From Dongia_A sp039808885 (GTDB taxonomy: Bacteria > Pseudomonadota > Alphaproteobacteria > Dongiales > Dongiaceae): a stretch of DNA of 64,000 nt. The translations under genes were made by a program, and so were the position numbers. The notes below the pieces were generated by a model, which ran no database searches, was not told the origin of the DNA, and saw nothing but the letters and a program-made list of their open reading frames with translations. Location of the stretch: the NCBI GenBank assembly GCA_039808885.1, contig JBDHTX010000013.1, positions 44,371-108,370 on the forward strand. Reading direction: 5' to 3'. Shown one piece after another: positions 8,956 to 16,499 of the stretch (positions are counted from its first letter, which is position 1; every line of letters begins with the position of its first letter).

Positions 8956-9456
8956 TCAGTCGCCGCGGATGTCGTCGAGCTCCAGGTCACCCGCTTCGAT
9001 GGCTTGGCGCAGGACGTTGAGGCCGGTCTCGACCTCTTCGTACATTTCGCGGCAGCGGCGCAGGTCGCGGATCTCCGCCTCGCCGATCGGGCCGTTGGTG
9101 CCGTTGCCGAGATCGACCAGCTGGGCCAAGTAGCGGCCCTTCAGCTTGGCGAGGATGCGGGCGACGCGCTGGATCTCCGCCGGCGTCGTGCCGATCACGG
9201 CGTTGACGGTCTCGGCCCGGACATAGCTTTTGATGTCGTGCTGCAGGTGGTGCAGGTATTGGCCGACGCTGGGCGTCCGCCGCTCGAGCGCGCTTTTCTT
9301 GGCCGGCGCGGCGCCGACATTCGCGTTGGCGGCGGGCGGCTCCATCAATCGGATGGTGGACCGGGAGGGGGCGGGGCCGGCGTCGCCGGGAATGGCGGCG
9401 GTCTTGGGGGGCGCCGTCTTGGCTTTGTCTTCCGGACGCGCGAACATCGACAGCAT
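8956..9456 (-). CDS. Conserved hypothetical protein with helical C-terminal half
   Basis: The 166-aa protein starts at ATG 9456, preceded by GGAGGATTGCC on the coding strand; the ATG 13 codons further out lacks such a site. The N-terminal 70 residues are Pro/Ala-rich and probably disordered. Residues from about 75 (SVGQYLHHLQHDIKSYVRAE) to the end are rich in charged and leucine residues and probably helical, including IQRVARILAKLKGRYLAQLV and a distal EEVETGLNVLRQAIEAGDLE. There is no signal peptide or membrane segment. I do not recognise the family. It is followed by the SDR on the same strand (119-bp gap) and preceded by a terminator for the upstream REC-GGDEF-like gene, so it is probably its own transcription unit. 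Confidence 0.65.
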   Translation of the reverse strand: MLSMFARPEDKAKTAPPKTAAIPGDAGPAPSRSTIRLMEPPAANANVGAAPAKKSALERRTPSVGQYLHHLQHDIKSYVRAETVNAVIGTTPAEIQRVARILAKLKGRYLAQLVDLGNGTNGPIGEAEIRDLRRCREMYEEVETGLNVLRQAIEAGDLELDDIRGD

Positions 9457-9544
9457 GGCAATCCTCCCTGCTGGGGTTGACCTGCCTGCCTTCAAGCAAG
9501 CGCCGTGCCGTCCCTGGACCTGACGGACGCATTGATTTCAAAAG

Positions 9545-9575
9545 AAAATGGCGCCCGCGAAGGGCGCCATTCTCC
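9545..9575 (-). terminator. Rho-independent terminator for the degenerate REC-GGDEF gene
   Basis: The arms ATGGCGCCC (9549-9557) and GGGCGCCAT (9563-9571) form a perfect 9-bp stem with a 5-nt loop. On the minus strand the 3' arm runs into TTTTCTTTT, so it terminates transcription arriving from the gene ending at 9612. Confidence 0.85.
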
Positions 9576-9611
9576 GTCCGCGCTCCCGCCCGGAAATTTC
9601 TGCCGGGCAGC

Positions 9612-10514
9612 CTAGACGAAGACGAATTTGTTGGTGGGGCGCTCCATGGCGCTGGACAACGCCTGGCTGGCGCGGCTGATCAGCGCCTCGGCGGTCGAGC
9701 CGCTGGTCGGATAGAGCGCGATGCCGATGGCGGCGGAGACGCTGAGGTAGCGGTCCTCGAAGGCGACCGGGGCGTTGATGTCGGAGAGGATCTTGGCGGC
9801 GACGATCTGCACGTCCTCGACCCGCGGCATGGATTCGGCCAGCACCACGATCTGCGAACGCTCGAAGCTGGCGACGGTGTCGCTGGCGCGCATCAGGGCC
9901 TTTATGCGCTGGGCGAAGTTGCGATAGAGCACCGGAACCGCCCGGTCGGCCACGTCGACCGGCAGGACGCTCCAGTTGAAATCGATCAGCAGGACAGAGA
10001 AGAAGTCGCGGTTGCGCCGGGCGCGGCGGACGGCCAGCGACAGGATCTCCCAGAACAGGACCTGGCTCGGCAGGTCCGACACCGGGTCGAACAGGGCCAG
10101 GCGGCGCAATTGCTGCTCGGCGTCGCGTCGCGCCAGGGCGTAGCGCAAGGCGCGGCGCAGGCCGCTCGGGGTCAGATCGGAGGGCACCAGTACATCGGCC
10201 GCGCCTGCCTCGCTCATGGCCTGCTCGGCATCCGCCCAGTGATCGCTGCCGAGCAGCAGGATGGGGGCGCCGTCCTTGCGCTCGCTGAGTTTCTTCAGGT
10301 GCTTCGGCGAGCTCCAGCCATTGACGCTGCAGTCAAGCAGGACGCAGGCGCTCTCCTGGTCGTCCGCCTCGGCCTGGGCCTTGGCGGTGTCGGCGACAGT
10401 GGTGAAGTGGATGCCGTTGCCGCCATCGTCGAGGCACGCCCGGCGCACCGCATCTACGGTCGCGGGGTTGGAGGAGACCAATACGGCGGTGAGCGGATTG
10501 GGCTTGGCGTTCAT
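9612..10514 (-). CDS. Protein with degenerate receiver and degenerate GGDEF domains
   Basis: The 300-aa protein has a two-domain layout. Residues about 8-125 look like a CheY-type receiver: VLLD puts an Asp at 61, but the N-terminal acidic pair is absent (AVLVSSNP) and the Lys near 110 is replaced (VLVPSDL). Residues about 136-300 follow the GGDEF fold, with LFDPVSDLPSQVLFWE in place of the DxLTxLPNR start. SFERSQI sits where RxGGDEF should be. It therefore cannot be an active diguanylate cyclase and is unlikely to be a conventional phospho-receiver; a binding or scaffold role is likely. It starts next to a CtrA-type box at 10568-10582 and has its own terminator, so it appears monocistronic. 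ATG 10514 is the only good start. Confidence 0.75.
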   Translation of the reverse strand: MNAKPNPLTAVLVSSNPATVDAVRRACLDDGGNGIHFTTVADTAKAQAEADDQESACVLLDCSVNGWSSPKHLKKLSERKDGAPILLLGSDHWADAEQAMSEAGAADVLVPSDLTPSGLRRALRYALARRDAEQQLRRLALFDPVSDLPSQVLFWEILSLAVRRARRNRDFFSVLLIDFNWSVLPVDVADRAVPVLYRNFAQRIKALMRASDTVASFERSQIVVLAESMPRVEDVQIVAAKILSDINAPVAFEDRYLSVSAAIGIALYPTSGSTAEALISRASQALSSAMERPTNKFVFV

Positions 10515-10567
10515 CGGATTTATGGAGCTATAGGCGAGGAATTTCGGCGATTGTTGTCTTCGGTGGG

Positions 10568-10582
10568 TTAAGAAGGGTTTAA
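10568..10582. promoter_or_regulatory. CtrA-type box TTAA-N7-TTAA
   Basis: TTAAGAAGGGTTTAA, followed by C, fits the full CtrA recognition sequence TTAA-N7-TTAAC used in alphaproteobacterial cell-cycle and motility control. It lies between the divergent REC-GGDEF-like gene (start 10514) and the kinase gene (start 10627). Binding is inferred from sequence only. Confidence 0.5.
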
Positions 10583-10626
10583 CTTGCCCACTCCGCCTGG
10601 GCGCCGCGAGAAGTTAACAAGCGTCG

Positions 10627-11520
10627 ATGTCCGATCCGCATCTCCCCGAAATCCTTGAAGCCGTACCGCTACTTGCCGGGCGTCCGCCGGGCCATTGGCG
10701 TTGCGAGCCGATGGGCGGTATCACCAATCGCACCTACCGGGTCAGTGGCGGCGGCGCGGTCTATGTCCTGCGCATCGCGGCGGAGAGCACGCATTACCTC
10801 GACCGCGCGGCCGAGGCGCACAACGCGCGCATCGCCGGCCGGCTCGGCATCGCGCCGGAGGTGCTGCATGCCGATGAGCGGCTGATGGTGACCGGCTACC
10901 TGTCCGGCGCCAGGCCGCTGGACCTCGCGGATTTCGCCGATCCCGCCTGCCTCGCGCGCATCGGCGACGTTCTGCGCCGGCTGCAGCGCAGCGGCGAGAC
11001 CTTTCGCGGGGCGCGGCATCCCTTCGGCGAGATCGACAAATACCTGGACCTGCACCCGCATCCGCGCGCGACGGCATTGCGCCGCGCGGCGGAGACCCTC
11101 GCCGGCGCGATCGCCGCGGCGCCGCTCGCGCCGGCGCCGGCGCATGTCGATCCCAATCCGGCGAACTTCCTGCTGTGCGCCGACGGCGCGTTGCGGCTGG
11201 TGGATTGGGAGTTCTCCGCCATGACCGATCCCTGTTGGGACATCGCCGCGATCCTGTCACAGCGTTCCTATGACGGCGACGCGCTGCGCCGTCTGGCCGG
11301 CGAGGTCCTCGGCAATGCGGACGGCGTCATCCTTGCGCGGATCGCCTTGTTCCGGGTGGCGATGTTCCTGGTCGCCGGGTCCTGGTGCGCCATGGAAGCG
11401 GCGTTCCGCGGCGACGCCGGACTGATGCGCATGGCCGACGACTATCTCGATCGCTTCGCCGAGGCGCTCGCCGACCCGCGAATGCCACGCTGGCTGTTGG
11501 GTCATTTCCCGGCCGCTTGA
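10627..11520 (+). CDS. Choline/thiamine kinase-like phosphotransferase (APH fold)
   Basis: The 297-aa protein has a small-molecule kinase fold. There is a Gly-containing N-lobe (GGITNRTYRV, residues about 30-39), VYVLRIA with a partial nucleotide-lobe strand, the Brenner motif HVDPNPANFLL (catalytic Asp and Asn, about 176-186) and LVDWEFSAMTDPCWDIA (metal-binding Asp). Families with this layout include choline, ethanolamine and thiamine kinases (LicA, ThiK). It ends 31 bp before a TPP riboswitch and thiBPQ on the same strand. I therefore infer that it may phosphorylate imported thiamine, but LicA-type choline kinase cannot be excluded. The thi promoter -35 element overlaps its stop codon, so it sits outside the riboswitch-controlled unit. 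Confidence 0.75.
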   Translation: MSDPHLPEILEAVPLLAGRPPGHWRCEPMGGITNRTYRVSGGGAVYVLRIAAESTHYLDRAAEAHNARIAGRLGIAPEVLHADERLMVTGYLSGARPLDLADFADPACLARIGDVLRRLQRSGETFRGARHPFGEIDKYLDLHPHPRATALRRAAETLAGAIAAAPLAPAPAHVDPNPANFLLCADGALRLVDWEFSAMTDPCWDIAAILSQRSYDGDALRRLAGEVLGNADGVILARIALFRVAMFLVAGSWCAMEAAFRGDAGLMRMADDYLDRFAEALADPRMPRWLLGHFPAA

Positions 11521-11545
11521 CAAGGCGGCGGCACTTTCCCATGTT
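11517..11545 (+). promoter_or_regulatory. Putative sigma-70 promoter of the TPP-riboswitch/thiBPQ unit
   Basis: TTGACA (11517-11522, overlapping the stop of the kinase gene), a 17-nt spacer and CATGTT (11540-11545) place a start near 11552. That is exactly where riboswitch helix P1 begins. The -35 is perfect and the -10 is weak. Confidence 0.5.
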
Positions 11546-11549
11546 GGGC

Positions 11550-11642
11550 GCGCTCAACGGGGTGCCCGCACAGGGCTGAGAGATGCCACCGCATCAACCC
11601 GAAGAACCTGATCCGGATAATGCCGGCGGAGGGATCTGAGTT
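11550..11642 (+). promoter_or_regulatory. TPP riboswitch (THI element) aptamer
   Basis: The conserved blocks occur in order: GGGGTGCCC (11559-11567), GGCTGAGA (11574-11581), ACCCGAAGAACCTGATCC (11597-11614), then GGATAATGCC and GGCGGAGGGA. CTCA at 11553-11556 and TGAG at 11637-11640 close helix P1. The pattern matches known thi-box aptamers such as that of E. coli thiM. It senses thiamine pyrophosphate and controls the thiamine importer downstream. Confidence 0.96.
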
Positions 11643-11671
11643 AAGCGAGATTTGAGCATCGCTCTCGATTT

Positions 11672-11690
11672 CCTCCGCCGCCCGTGGAGG
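11672..11690 (+). promoter_or_regulatory. TPP riboswitch expression platform: Shine-Dalgarno sequester hairpin
   Basis: CCTCC (11672-11676) can pair with the thiB Shine-Dalgarno GGAGG (11686-11690) across a 9-nt loop. CCTCCGCCG (11672-11680) is also a perfect 9-bp complement of CGGCGGAGG (11624-11632) inside the aptamer. When TPP stabilises the aptamer, the anti-SD segment would be free to close the ribosome-binding site. Without TPP it would be captured by the aptamer strand. This makes translational control the likely mode; no U-tract terminator is visible. Confidence 0.75.
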
Positions 11691-11695
11691 ACATC

Positions 11696-12715
11696 ATGAT
11701 CTTGCGTCGATGCGCTCTGCTGGCGGCGGTGATCGCAACCTGCGTCACGGCACCAGCTTTTGCCGACAAGCCGAAACTCACCATCTACACCTACAACTCC
11801 TTCATCGCCGAATGGGGACCTGGGCCCGCCCTGCAGCCTCTGTTCGAGGCGGAATGCGGCTGCACCATCAACTGGGTCGCGCTCGAGGACGGCGCCGCGT
11901 TGCTGTCGCGTCTGAAGCTGGAAGGCGAGCAGACCGAGGCGGATGTCGTGCTCGGACTCGACACCAATCTGACCGCCGAGACGGCGGCGACCGGATTGAT
12001 CGCGCCGCACGAGCTCGACCTCTCGGCGCTGAAACTGCCGGTCGCCTGGGACGACAAGGATTTCGTGCCATACGACTACGGCTATTTCGCCGTCGTCTAT
12101 GACAGCCAGGCGCTCCCCAACCCGCCGCAAAGCCTGGCCGAGCTCGCCGCCCCGGCAGCAGGATCCGGCGAGATGCCGAAGATCATCCTGATGGATCCGC
12201 GCACCTCGACCCCGGGCCTTGGCTTCATGCTCTGGGTGAAGCAGGTGATGGGCGAGGGCGCCGCCGATGCCTGGAAGAACCTGGCCAAGAGGACGCTGAC
12301 GGTGACCAAGGGCTGGAGCGAGGCCTATGGCCTGTTCCTCAAGGGCGAGGCGCCGATGGTGCTGAGCTACACCACATCGCCCGCCTATCACGTGATGATG
12401 GAGAACACCGACCGCTACAAGGCGGTGGACTTCGCCGAGGGCAACTACATGCAGATCGAGGTTGCCGCCCGGCTCAGGACGTCGCATCAGCCGGAACTGG
12501 CCAAGCAGTTCCTGGCCTTCCTCACCTCGCATGCGGCGCAGGAGAAGATCCCGACCACCAACTGGATGTACCCGGTTGTGGACCTCGGCGACGCGCTGCC
12601 GCAGGCCTTCCGCGATCTGAAGCTGCCGGAGAAGTCGCTGCTGATGCCGAGCGAAGAGGTCGCGGCCCGGCGTTCCGGCTGGATCGAGGAATGGCTGAAC
12701 AGCGCGGGCCAGTGA
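11696..12715 (+). CDS. thiB: Thiamine ABC transporter, periplasmic binding protein
   Basis: The 339-aa protein starts at ATG 11696, five bases after the GGAGG that the riboswitch hairpin can mask. A GTG at 11684 would place that ribosome site inside the gene. Signal peptide MILRRCALLAAVIATCVTAP ends AFA at about residue 22. The mature part, KLTIYTYNSFIAEWGPGP, followed by CGCTINWV and DVVLGLDTNL, matches ThiB/TbpA. It should capture thiamine and its phosphates in the periplasm and deliver them to ThiP. YDYGYFAVVYDS and the GWSEAYGLFLKGEAPMVLSY block are typical ThiB regions. Its position behind a TPP riboswitch and before permease and ATPase genes makes the assignment firm. Confidence 0.95.
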   Translation: MILRRCALLAAVIATCVTAPAFADKPKLTIYTYNSFIAEWGPGPALQPLFEAECGCTINWVALEDGAALLSRLKLEGEQTEADVVLGLDTNLTAETAATGLIAPHELDLSALKLPVAWDDKDFVPYDYGYFAVVYDSQALPNPPQSLAELAAPAAGSGEMPKIILMDPRTSTPGLGFMLWVKQVMGEGAADAWKNLAKRTLTVTKGWSEAYGLFLKGEAPMVLSYTTSPAYHVMMENTDRYKAVDFAEGNYMQIEVAARLRTSHQPELAKQFLAFLTSHAAQEKIPTTNWMYPVVDLGDALPQAFRDLKLPEKSLLMPSEEVAARRSGWIEEWLNSAGQ

Positions 12716-12745
12716 TGATGTGGCGGTCGGGCGCGTGGTGGCGCC

Positions 12746-14320
12746 ATGCGTAGCGCCAGCTTCGCCATCGCGTCATTGCTGGCGGCTTGCATCGGCGTCG
12801 CCCTGGCTCTGCTTTTCGCGCAGGCGGGGGACGCCGATCTGGCCGGGCTGCTCGCGTCGGCCTATCCGCGGCGGGTGCTGCAATTCACCCTGCTGCAGGC
12901 GGGCCTGTCGACACTCGTCTCCATCGGCCTCGGCGTGCCGGTGGCGCGCGCCTTCGCCCGGGAGACCGCGTTTCCCGGCCGGCGCCTGCTGCTGGGCCTG
13001 ATGTCGCTGCCCATCGTGCTGCCGTCGCTGGTGGCGGTGTTCGGCATCGTCTCGATCTATGGCCGCAACGGCGTCCTCGGCGCCGCATTGGGCGTTGCCG
13101 GAATCGCGGCGCGGCCCGACATCTACGGACTCGGCGGCGTCGTGCTGGCGCATGTCTTCTTCAACCTGCCGCTGGCGGTGCGCCTGCTGCTGCCCGGCTG
13201 GCAGTCGATCCCGGTGGAGACCTGGCGCCTCGCGGCGCAACTCGGCATGTCGGGCTGGGCGCGCTTCCGCCTGATCGAGGCGCCGATGCTGCGCCGCTAT
13301 CTGCCACAGGCCGCCGCCGCCATCTTCATGCTCTGCGTCGGCAGCTTCGCCATCGTGCTCGCCCTGGGCGGCGGGCCCGGCGCCGCCACCTTCGAGGTGG
13401 CGGTCTATGAGGCGATCCGCTTCGAGTTCGACCCGCCGCGCGCGGCGCTGCTGGCGCTGTGCGGGCTCGCGCTGAACCTGCTCTGTCTCCTCCTGGCGCA
13501 GCGCGCGGTGGGCGAGGCGGCGCTCGCCACCGGCTGGCGCAACGCGCAAGGCTGGAGCGTGGGCTGGACGCTCGGCCGGGCCGGCGACGCGGCATTCCTG
13601 CTGGCGGCCGGGCTGTTCGTGCTGGCGCCCATCCTCGCCACGCTGGTGGACGGCATCCTCGGCCTGCTGCGGGGCCGGCTCGACTGGTCCGCCCTGGCGA
13701 TGGCGACGGGTGTCAGCCTCGGCCTCGCCTTGCCGGCGGCGTGCCTGTCGCTGGCCGTGGCGCTGCCGCTGGTGCTGGCGGAAGCGGCGGTGCGGCCGCT
13801 GCAGCCGCGCCGTGCGGCGCTCCTGCGCGTCGCCTCGGCGCTGCCCATCGCCGTGTCGCCGATGGCGCTTGGCCTCGGCTGGTTCCTGGCCCTGCGCCTG
13901 GTCATCGATGGGACGCCGCGCACGGTCATCGGCGTCATTCTCCTCAACGCGCTGATGACCATTCCCTTCGTCGCGGCGATCCTCCGTCCGGCGGTGGAGC
14001 GCGCCTGGCACCGCCACGAGCGGCTGTGCCGCGCGCTTGGCATCGCCGGCTGGTCGCGCTGGCGGCTGGTCGACGGGCCGGTGCTGCGGCCCGCCATCGG
14101 CGTGGCGCTGGCGATGGCGGCGGCGATGGCTCTGGGCGACCTCGTCGGCATCGGCCTGTTCGGCGACGCGAAGCTGCGCAACCTGACCCTGCTGCTCTAC
14201 GACCAGATCGGCGCCTATCGCATGGAAGGCGCGGCGGCGATCGCCGCCCTGCTGCTGCTGCTGGTCTTCGTCACGTATCAAACGATCGAACGCATGGTGG
14301 GTGGTCGTGCCGCGCCTTGA
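12746..14320 (+). CDS. thiP: Thiamine ABC transporter permease (duplicated permease)
   Basis: The 524-aa integral membrane protein is made of two fused permease halves, as usual for ThiP. There are about twelve hydrophobic segments and two EAA-type coupling loops: one near residues 150-185 (ETWRLAAQLGMSGWARFRLI) and one near 420-445 (LCRALGIAGWSRWRLVDGP). It carries thiamine across the inner membrane with ThiB and ThiQ. It follows thiB by 30 bp, and two in-frame stops just upstream fix the start at 12746. The ribosome-binding site is weak. It overlaps thiQ by 20 bp at its 3' end. Confidence 0.93.
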   Translation: MRSASFAIASLLAACIGVALALLFAQAGDADLAGLLASAYPRRVLQFTLLQAGLSTLVSIGLGVPVARAFARETAFPGRRLLLGLMSLPIVLPSLVAVFGIVSIYGRNGVLGAALGVAGIAARPDIYGLGGVVLAHVFFNLPLAVRLLLPGWQSIPVETWRLAAQLGMSGWARFRLIEAPMLRRYLPQAAAAIFMLCVGSFAIVLALGGGPGAATFEVAVYEAIRFEFDPPRAALLALCGLALNLLCLLLAQRAVGEAALATGWRNAQGWSVGWTLGRAGDAAFLLAAGLFVLAPILATLVDGILGLLRGRLDWSALAMATGVSLGLALPAACLSLAVALPLVLAEAAVRPLQPRRAALLRVASALPIAVSPMALGLGWFLALRLVIDGTPRTVIGVILLNALMTIPFVAAILRPAVERAWHRHERLCRALGIAGWSRWRLVDGPVLRPAIGVALAMAAAMALGDLVGIGLFGDAKLRNLTLLLYDQIGAYRMEGAAAIAALLLLLVFVTYQTIERMVGGRAAP

Positions 14321-15008
14321 AACCCAGGATCTCGCTTTCCGCTACGAAGACATGGACATGCGCTTCGACCTCGCCGTCGAGCATGGCGCATTCATGGCAA
14401 TCATCGGTCCGTCCGGCGCCGGCAAGAGCACGCTGCTGTCGCTGATCGGCGGCTTCGAGCGGCCCTTGGGCGGCAGGGTTCTGGTCGACGGCTTCGACAT
14501 CACGACGATGGAGCCGGCGGCGCGGCCCTGCACGACCCTGTTCCAGGATCACAACCTGTTCGCGCATCTCGACGTCGAGAAGAACGTCGGCCTTGGTCTC
14601 GACCCCGGATTGCGGCTCGACGCGGCGCAGCGGGCGGAGATCGCCCAGGCCCTCGCCGATGTCGGCCTCACGGGATTCGAGCAGCGATTGCCGGGACAGC
14701 TCTCCGGTGGCGAGCGCCAACGGGTCGCCATCGCGCGCTGCCTGGTGCGCCACCGGCCGATCCTGCTGCTGGACGAGCCCTTCGCGGCGCTCGGCCCCGG
14801 CTTGCGGCGCGAGATGCTCGACCTGGTCCGCGCCTTGCGCGACCGGGTCGGCCTCACCGTGCTGATGGTCACGCATGACCCGGAAGACGCCCGCTACGCC
14901 GCCGAACGCACCGCCTTCATCGCCGGCGGCCGCGTGGTGATGGTGGATGCGACCGAGCGCTTGCTGCGCTCGGACATGCCGGAGGTGCGGGCCTATCTGG
15001 GAAGCTGA
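14301..15008 (+). CDS. thiQ: Thiamine ABC transporter ATP-binding protein
   Basis: The 235-aa ABC ATPase has Walker A IGPSGAGKST, the family-specific TTLFQDHNLFAHL around the Q-loop, signature LSGGERQRVA, Walker B ILLLDEPFAALGP and the switch His in MVTHDPEDA. Its length fits ThiQ, which lacks a C-terminal regulatory domain. It energises thiamine uptake through ThiP. The start is a GTG at 14301 (or 14307) inside the end of thiP, suggesting translational coupling. It converges on the aminotransferase gene with a 6-bp gap and no visible terminator. Confidence 0.93.
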   Translation: MVVPRLETQDLAFRYEDMDMRFDLAVEHGAFMAIIGPSGAGKSTLLSLIGGFERPLGGRVLVDGFDITTMEPAARPCTTLFQDHNLFAHLDVEKNVGLGLDPGLRLDAAQRAEIAQALADVGLTGFEQRLPGQLSGGERQRVAIARCLVRHRPILLLDEPFAALGPGLRREMLDLVRALRDRVGLTVLMVTHDPEDARYAAERTAFIAGGRVVMVDATERLLRSDMPEVRAYLGS

Positions 15009-15014
15009 TGGACC

Positions 15015-16319
15015 TCAACCCAACAGCGACTTGCGCGACACCACGAACTCCTCCACCGCGCCGGCGAAGGCGTCCACCTCGTCCTCCGTCGTCGGCAGCA
15101 TCAGGGCCATGAAGCCGCGGCGGGCAAAGTATTTGCCGGCCGCGATCAGGTCGAGGTGCATCAGGTTCTGCAGCTTGGTCCGGCGCTCGGCCTCGGCCGG
15201 GTCGAGATCGCCGGGCTGGCGAATCTCGCCGCGGGTGAAATGCAGGCCGACGAAGGAGCCGATGCCGGTGGCTCTCAGCCCCACGTCATGGCGCTTGGCA
15301 ACTTCGTTGATCGCGTTGCGCAGCCGGTCGCCCTTGCGGTTCAACAGACCGATCGCCTTCGCGGTCAGCAGCTTGCGCAGGCCGGCGGTGCCGGCGGCCA
15401 TCGACAACACGTTGTTGTTGAAGGTGCCGGCATGGGGGAAGGAATCCGCCCGCTCGGGGTCGAATCGCGCCATCAGGTCCATGCGCCCGCCGAAGGCGCC
15501 GAAGCTCAACCCGCCGCCGAGATACTTGCCGAGCGTAGTCATGTCCGGCGTGACGCCGACCATGGCCTGGTAGCCGCCGGTGGACAGGCGCGAGGTCATC
15601 ACCTCGTCGAAGATCAGCACGACGTTGTGCTCGCTGCAGGCCTGGCGCAGGGCGAACAGGAAATCGCGGTCGGCCGGCAGGCAGCCGCCGCCCATCATCG
15701 GCTCGACAATCACCGCCGCCAGCTCGGCCGCGTGGTCGCGGATCATCGCCGCGGCGCCGTCGGCGTCGTTATAGGTCGCGGTCAGCCACGGAATGGGCAG
15801 GTTGAGCGGCATGCCGCCGGAGCGGAAATAGAGCACGCCGCCGTGATAGCCGCCCTCGAAGGCGAGCACGGCGGTCTTGCCGGTGACGGCGCGCGCGGTC
15901 TGGATGGCGAAGATGTTGGCCTCGGTGCCGGAATTGCAGAAGCGCAGCAGCTGGATCGAGGGGAAGCGGTCGCGGATGGTCTGCGCCAGGTCCGCCTCGT
16001 ACTGGTTGGGGCCGCCGAGCACGATGCCGCCCTCCAGCGCCTCGCGGATCGCCGACAGGATCACCGGGCTCGAATGGCCATAGAGGCCCGCCGAGTATTC
16101 GCCGAGGAAGTCGGTATAGGCATGGCCGTCGAGGTCAAGGAGCGTCGTGCCGTCGCCCTTGGCCCAGGCCAGCGGGAAGGGGGCATAGTGCAGCACCGTC
16201 CGCGTGTTGCCCCCCGGCATGGTCGTGCGGGCGAAGGCGTGGCGCGCGGCGCTCTTCGGGTTGTCGGCGGTAAATCGCGCCTCGGCTTCGGCGAGCGCGC
16301 TGTCCAAGGACGTGTTCAT
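15015..16319 (-). CDS. Class III aminotransferase (glutamate-1-semialdehyde aminomutase-like)
   Basis: The 434-aa PLP enzyme resembles glutamate-1-semialdehyde aminotransferases in layout. It has AFARTTMPGGNTRTVL near residue 28 and RFCNSGTEANIFAIQTARAVTGK (PLP phosphate binding, about 130). VVLIFDEVMTSRL carries the Asp that contacts the pyridine nitrogen, and TTLGKYLGGGLSFGAFGGR the Schiff-base Lys. A true hemL role is doubtful: the context is a divergent oligopeptide importer with peptidases, not tetrapyrrole genes. Such paralogues usually act on amino acids or beta-amino compounds. A CTGTATACAG palindrome lies in the shared upstream region. Confidence 0.82.
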   Translation of the reverse strand: MNTSLDSALAEAEARFTADNPKSAARHAFARTTMPGGNTRTVLHYAPFPLAWAKGDGTTLLDLDGHAYTDFLGEYSAGLYGHSSPVILSAIREALEGGIVLGGPNQYEADLAQTIRDRFPSIQLLRFCNSGTEANIFAIQTARAVTGKTAVLAFEGGYHGGVLYFRSGGMPLNLPIPWLTATYNDADGAAAMIRDHAAELAAVIVEPMMGGGCLPADRDFLFALRQACSEHNVVLIFDEVMTSRLSTGGYQAMVGVTPDMTTLGKYLGGGLSFGAFGGRMDLMARFDPERADSFPHAGTFNNNVLSMAAGTAGLRKLLTAKAIGLLNRKGDRLRNAINEVAKRHDVGLRATGIGSFVGLHFTRGEIRQPGDLDPAEAERRTKLQNLMHLDLIAAGKYFARRGFMALMLPTTEDEVDAFAGAVEEFVVSRKSLLG

Positions 16320-16395
16320 GGGGGATATCCTGCCTGGATCTGGGCCTGGGATTAGGGTCTTGCTGCCGCGCTGGCGGGTAGGCTAGTCTCGCGAC

Positions 16396-16405
16396 CTGTA
16401 TACAG
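16396..16405. promoter_or_regulatory. Palindromic operator-like site CTGTATACAG
   Basis: This perfect 10-bp palindrome lies in the 180-bp region between the divergent aminotransferase and oligopeptide-binding-protein genes. Its core TGTATACA resembles operators of GntR/FadR-type regulators. No GntR gene is in the window, so the assignment is inference. Confidence 0.4.
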
Positions 16406-16499
16406 CTTTGCGGAATCACCGTGAAGCTTGGCCGGAAAACCGAACCAGGGCAACATAAGCCGAACCGGCGACAGATCGGGACCAACAGGGAGAGACATC

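Noticed and set aside
15015..16319. Assignment of the class III aminotransferase as HemL
   Set aside because: The fold is shared, but the neighbours are peptide-transport genes and no tetrapyrrole genes are near, so the specific function was not claimed.
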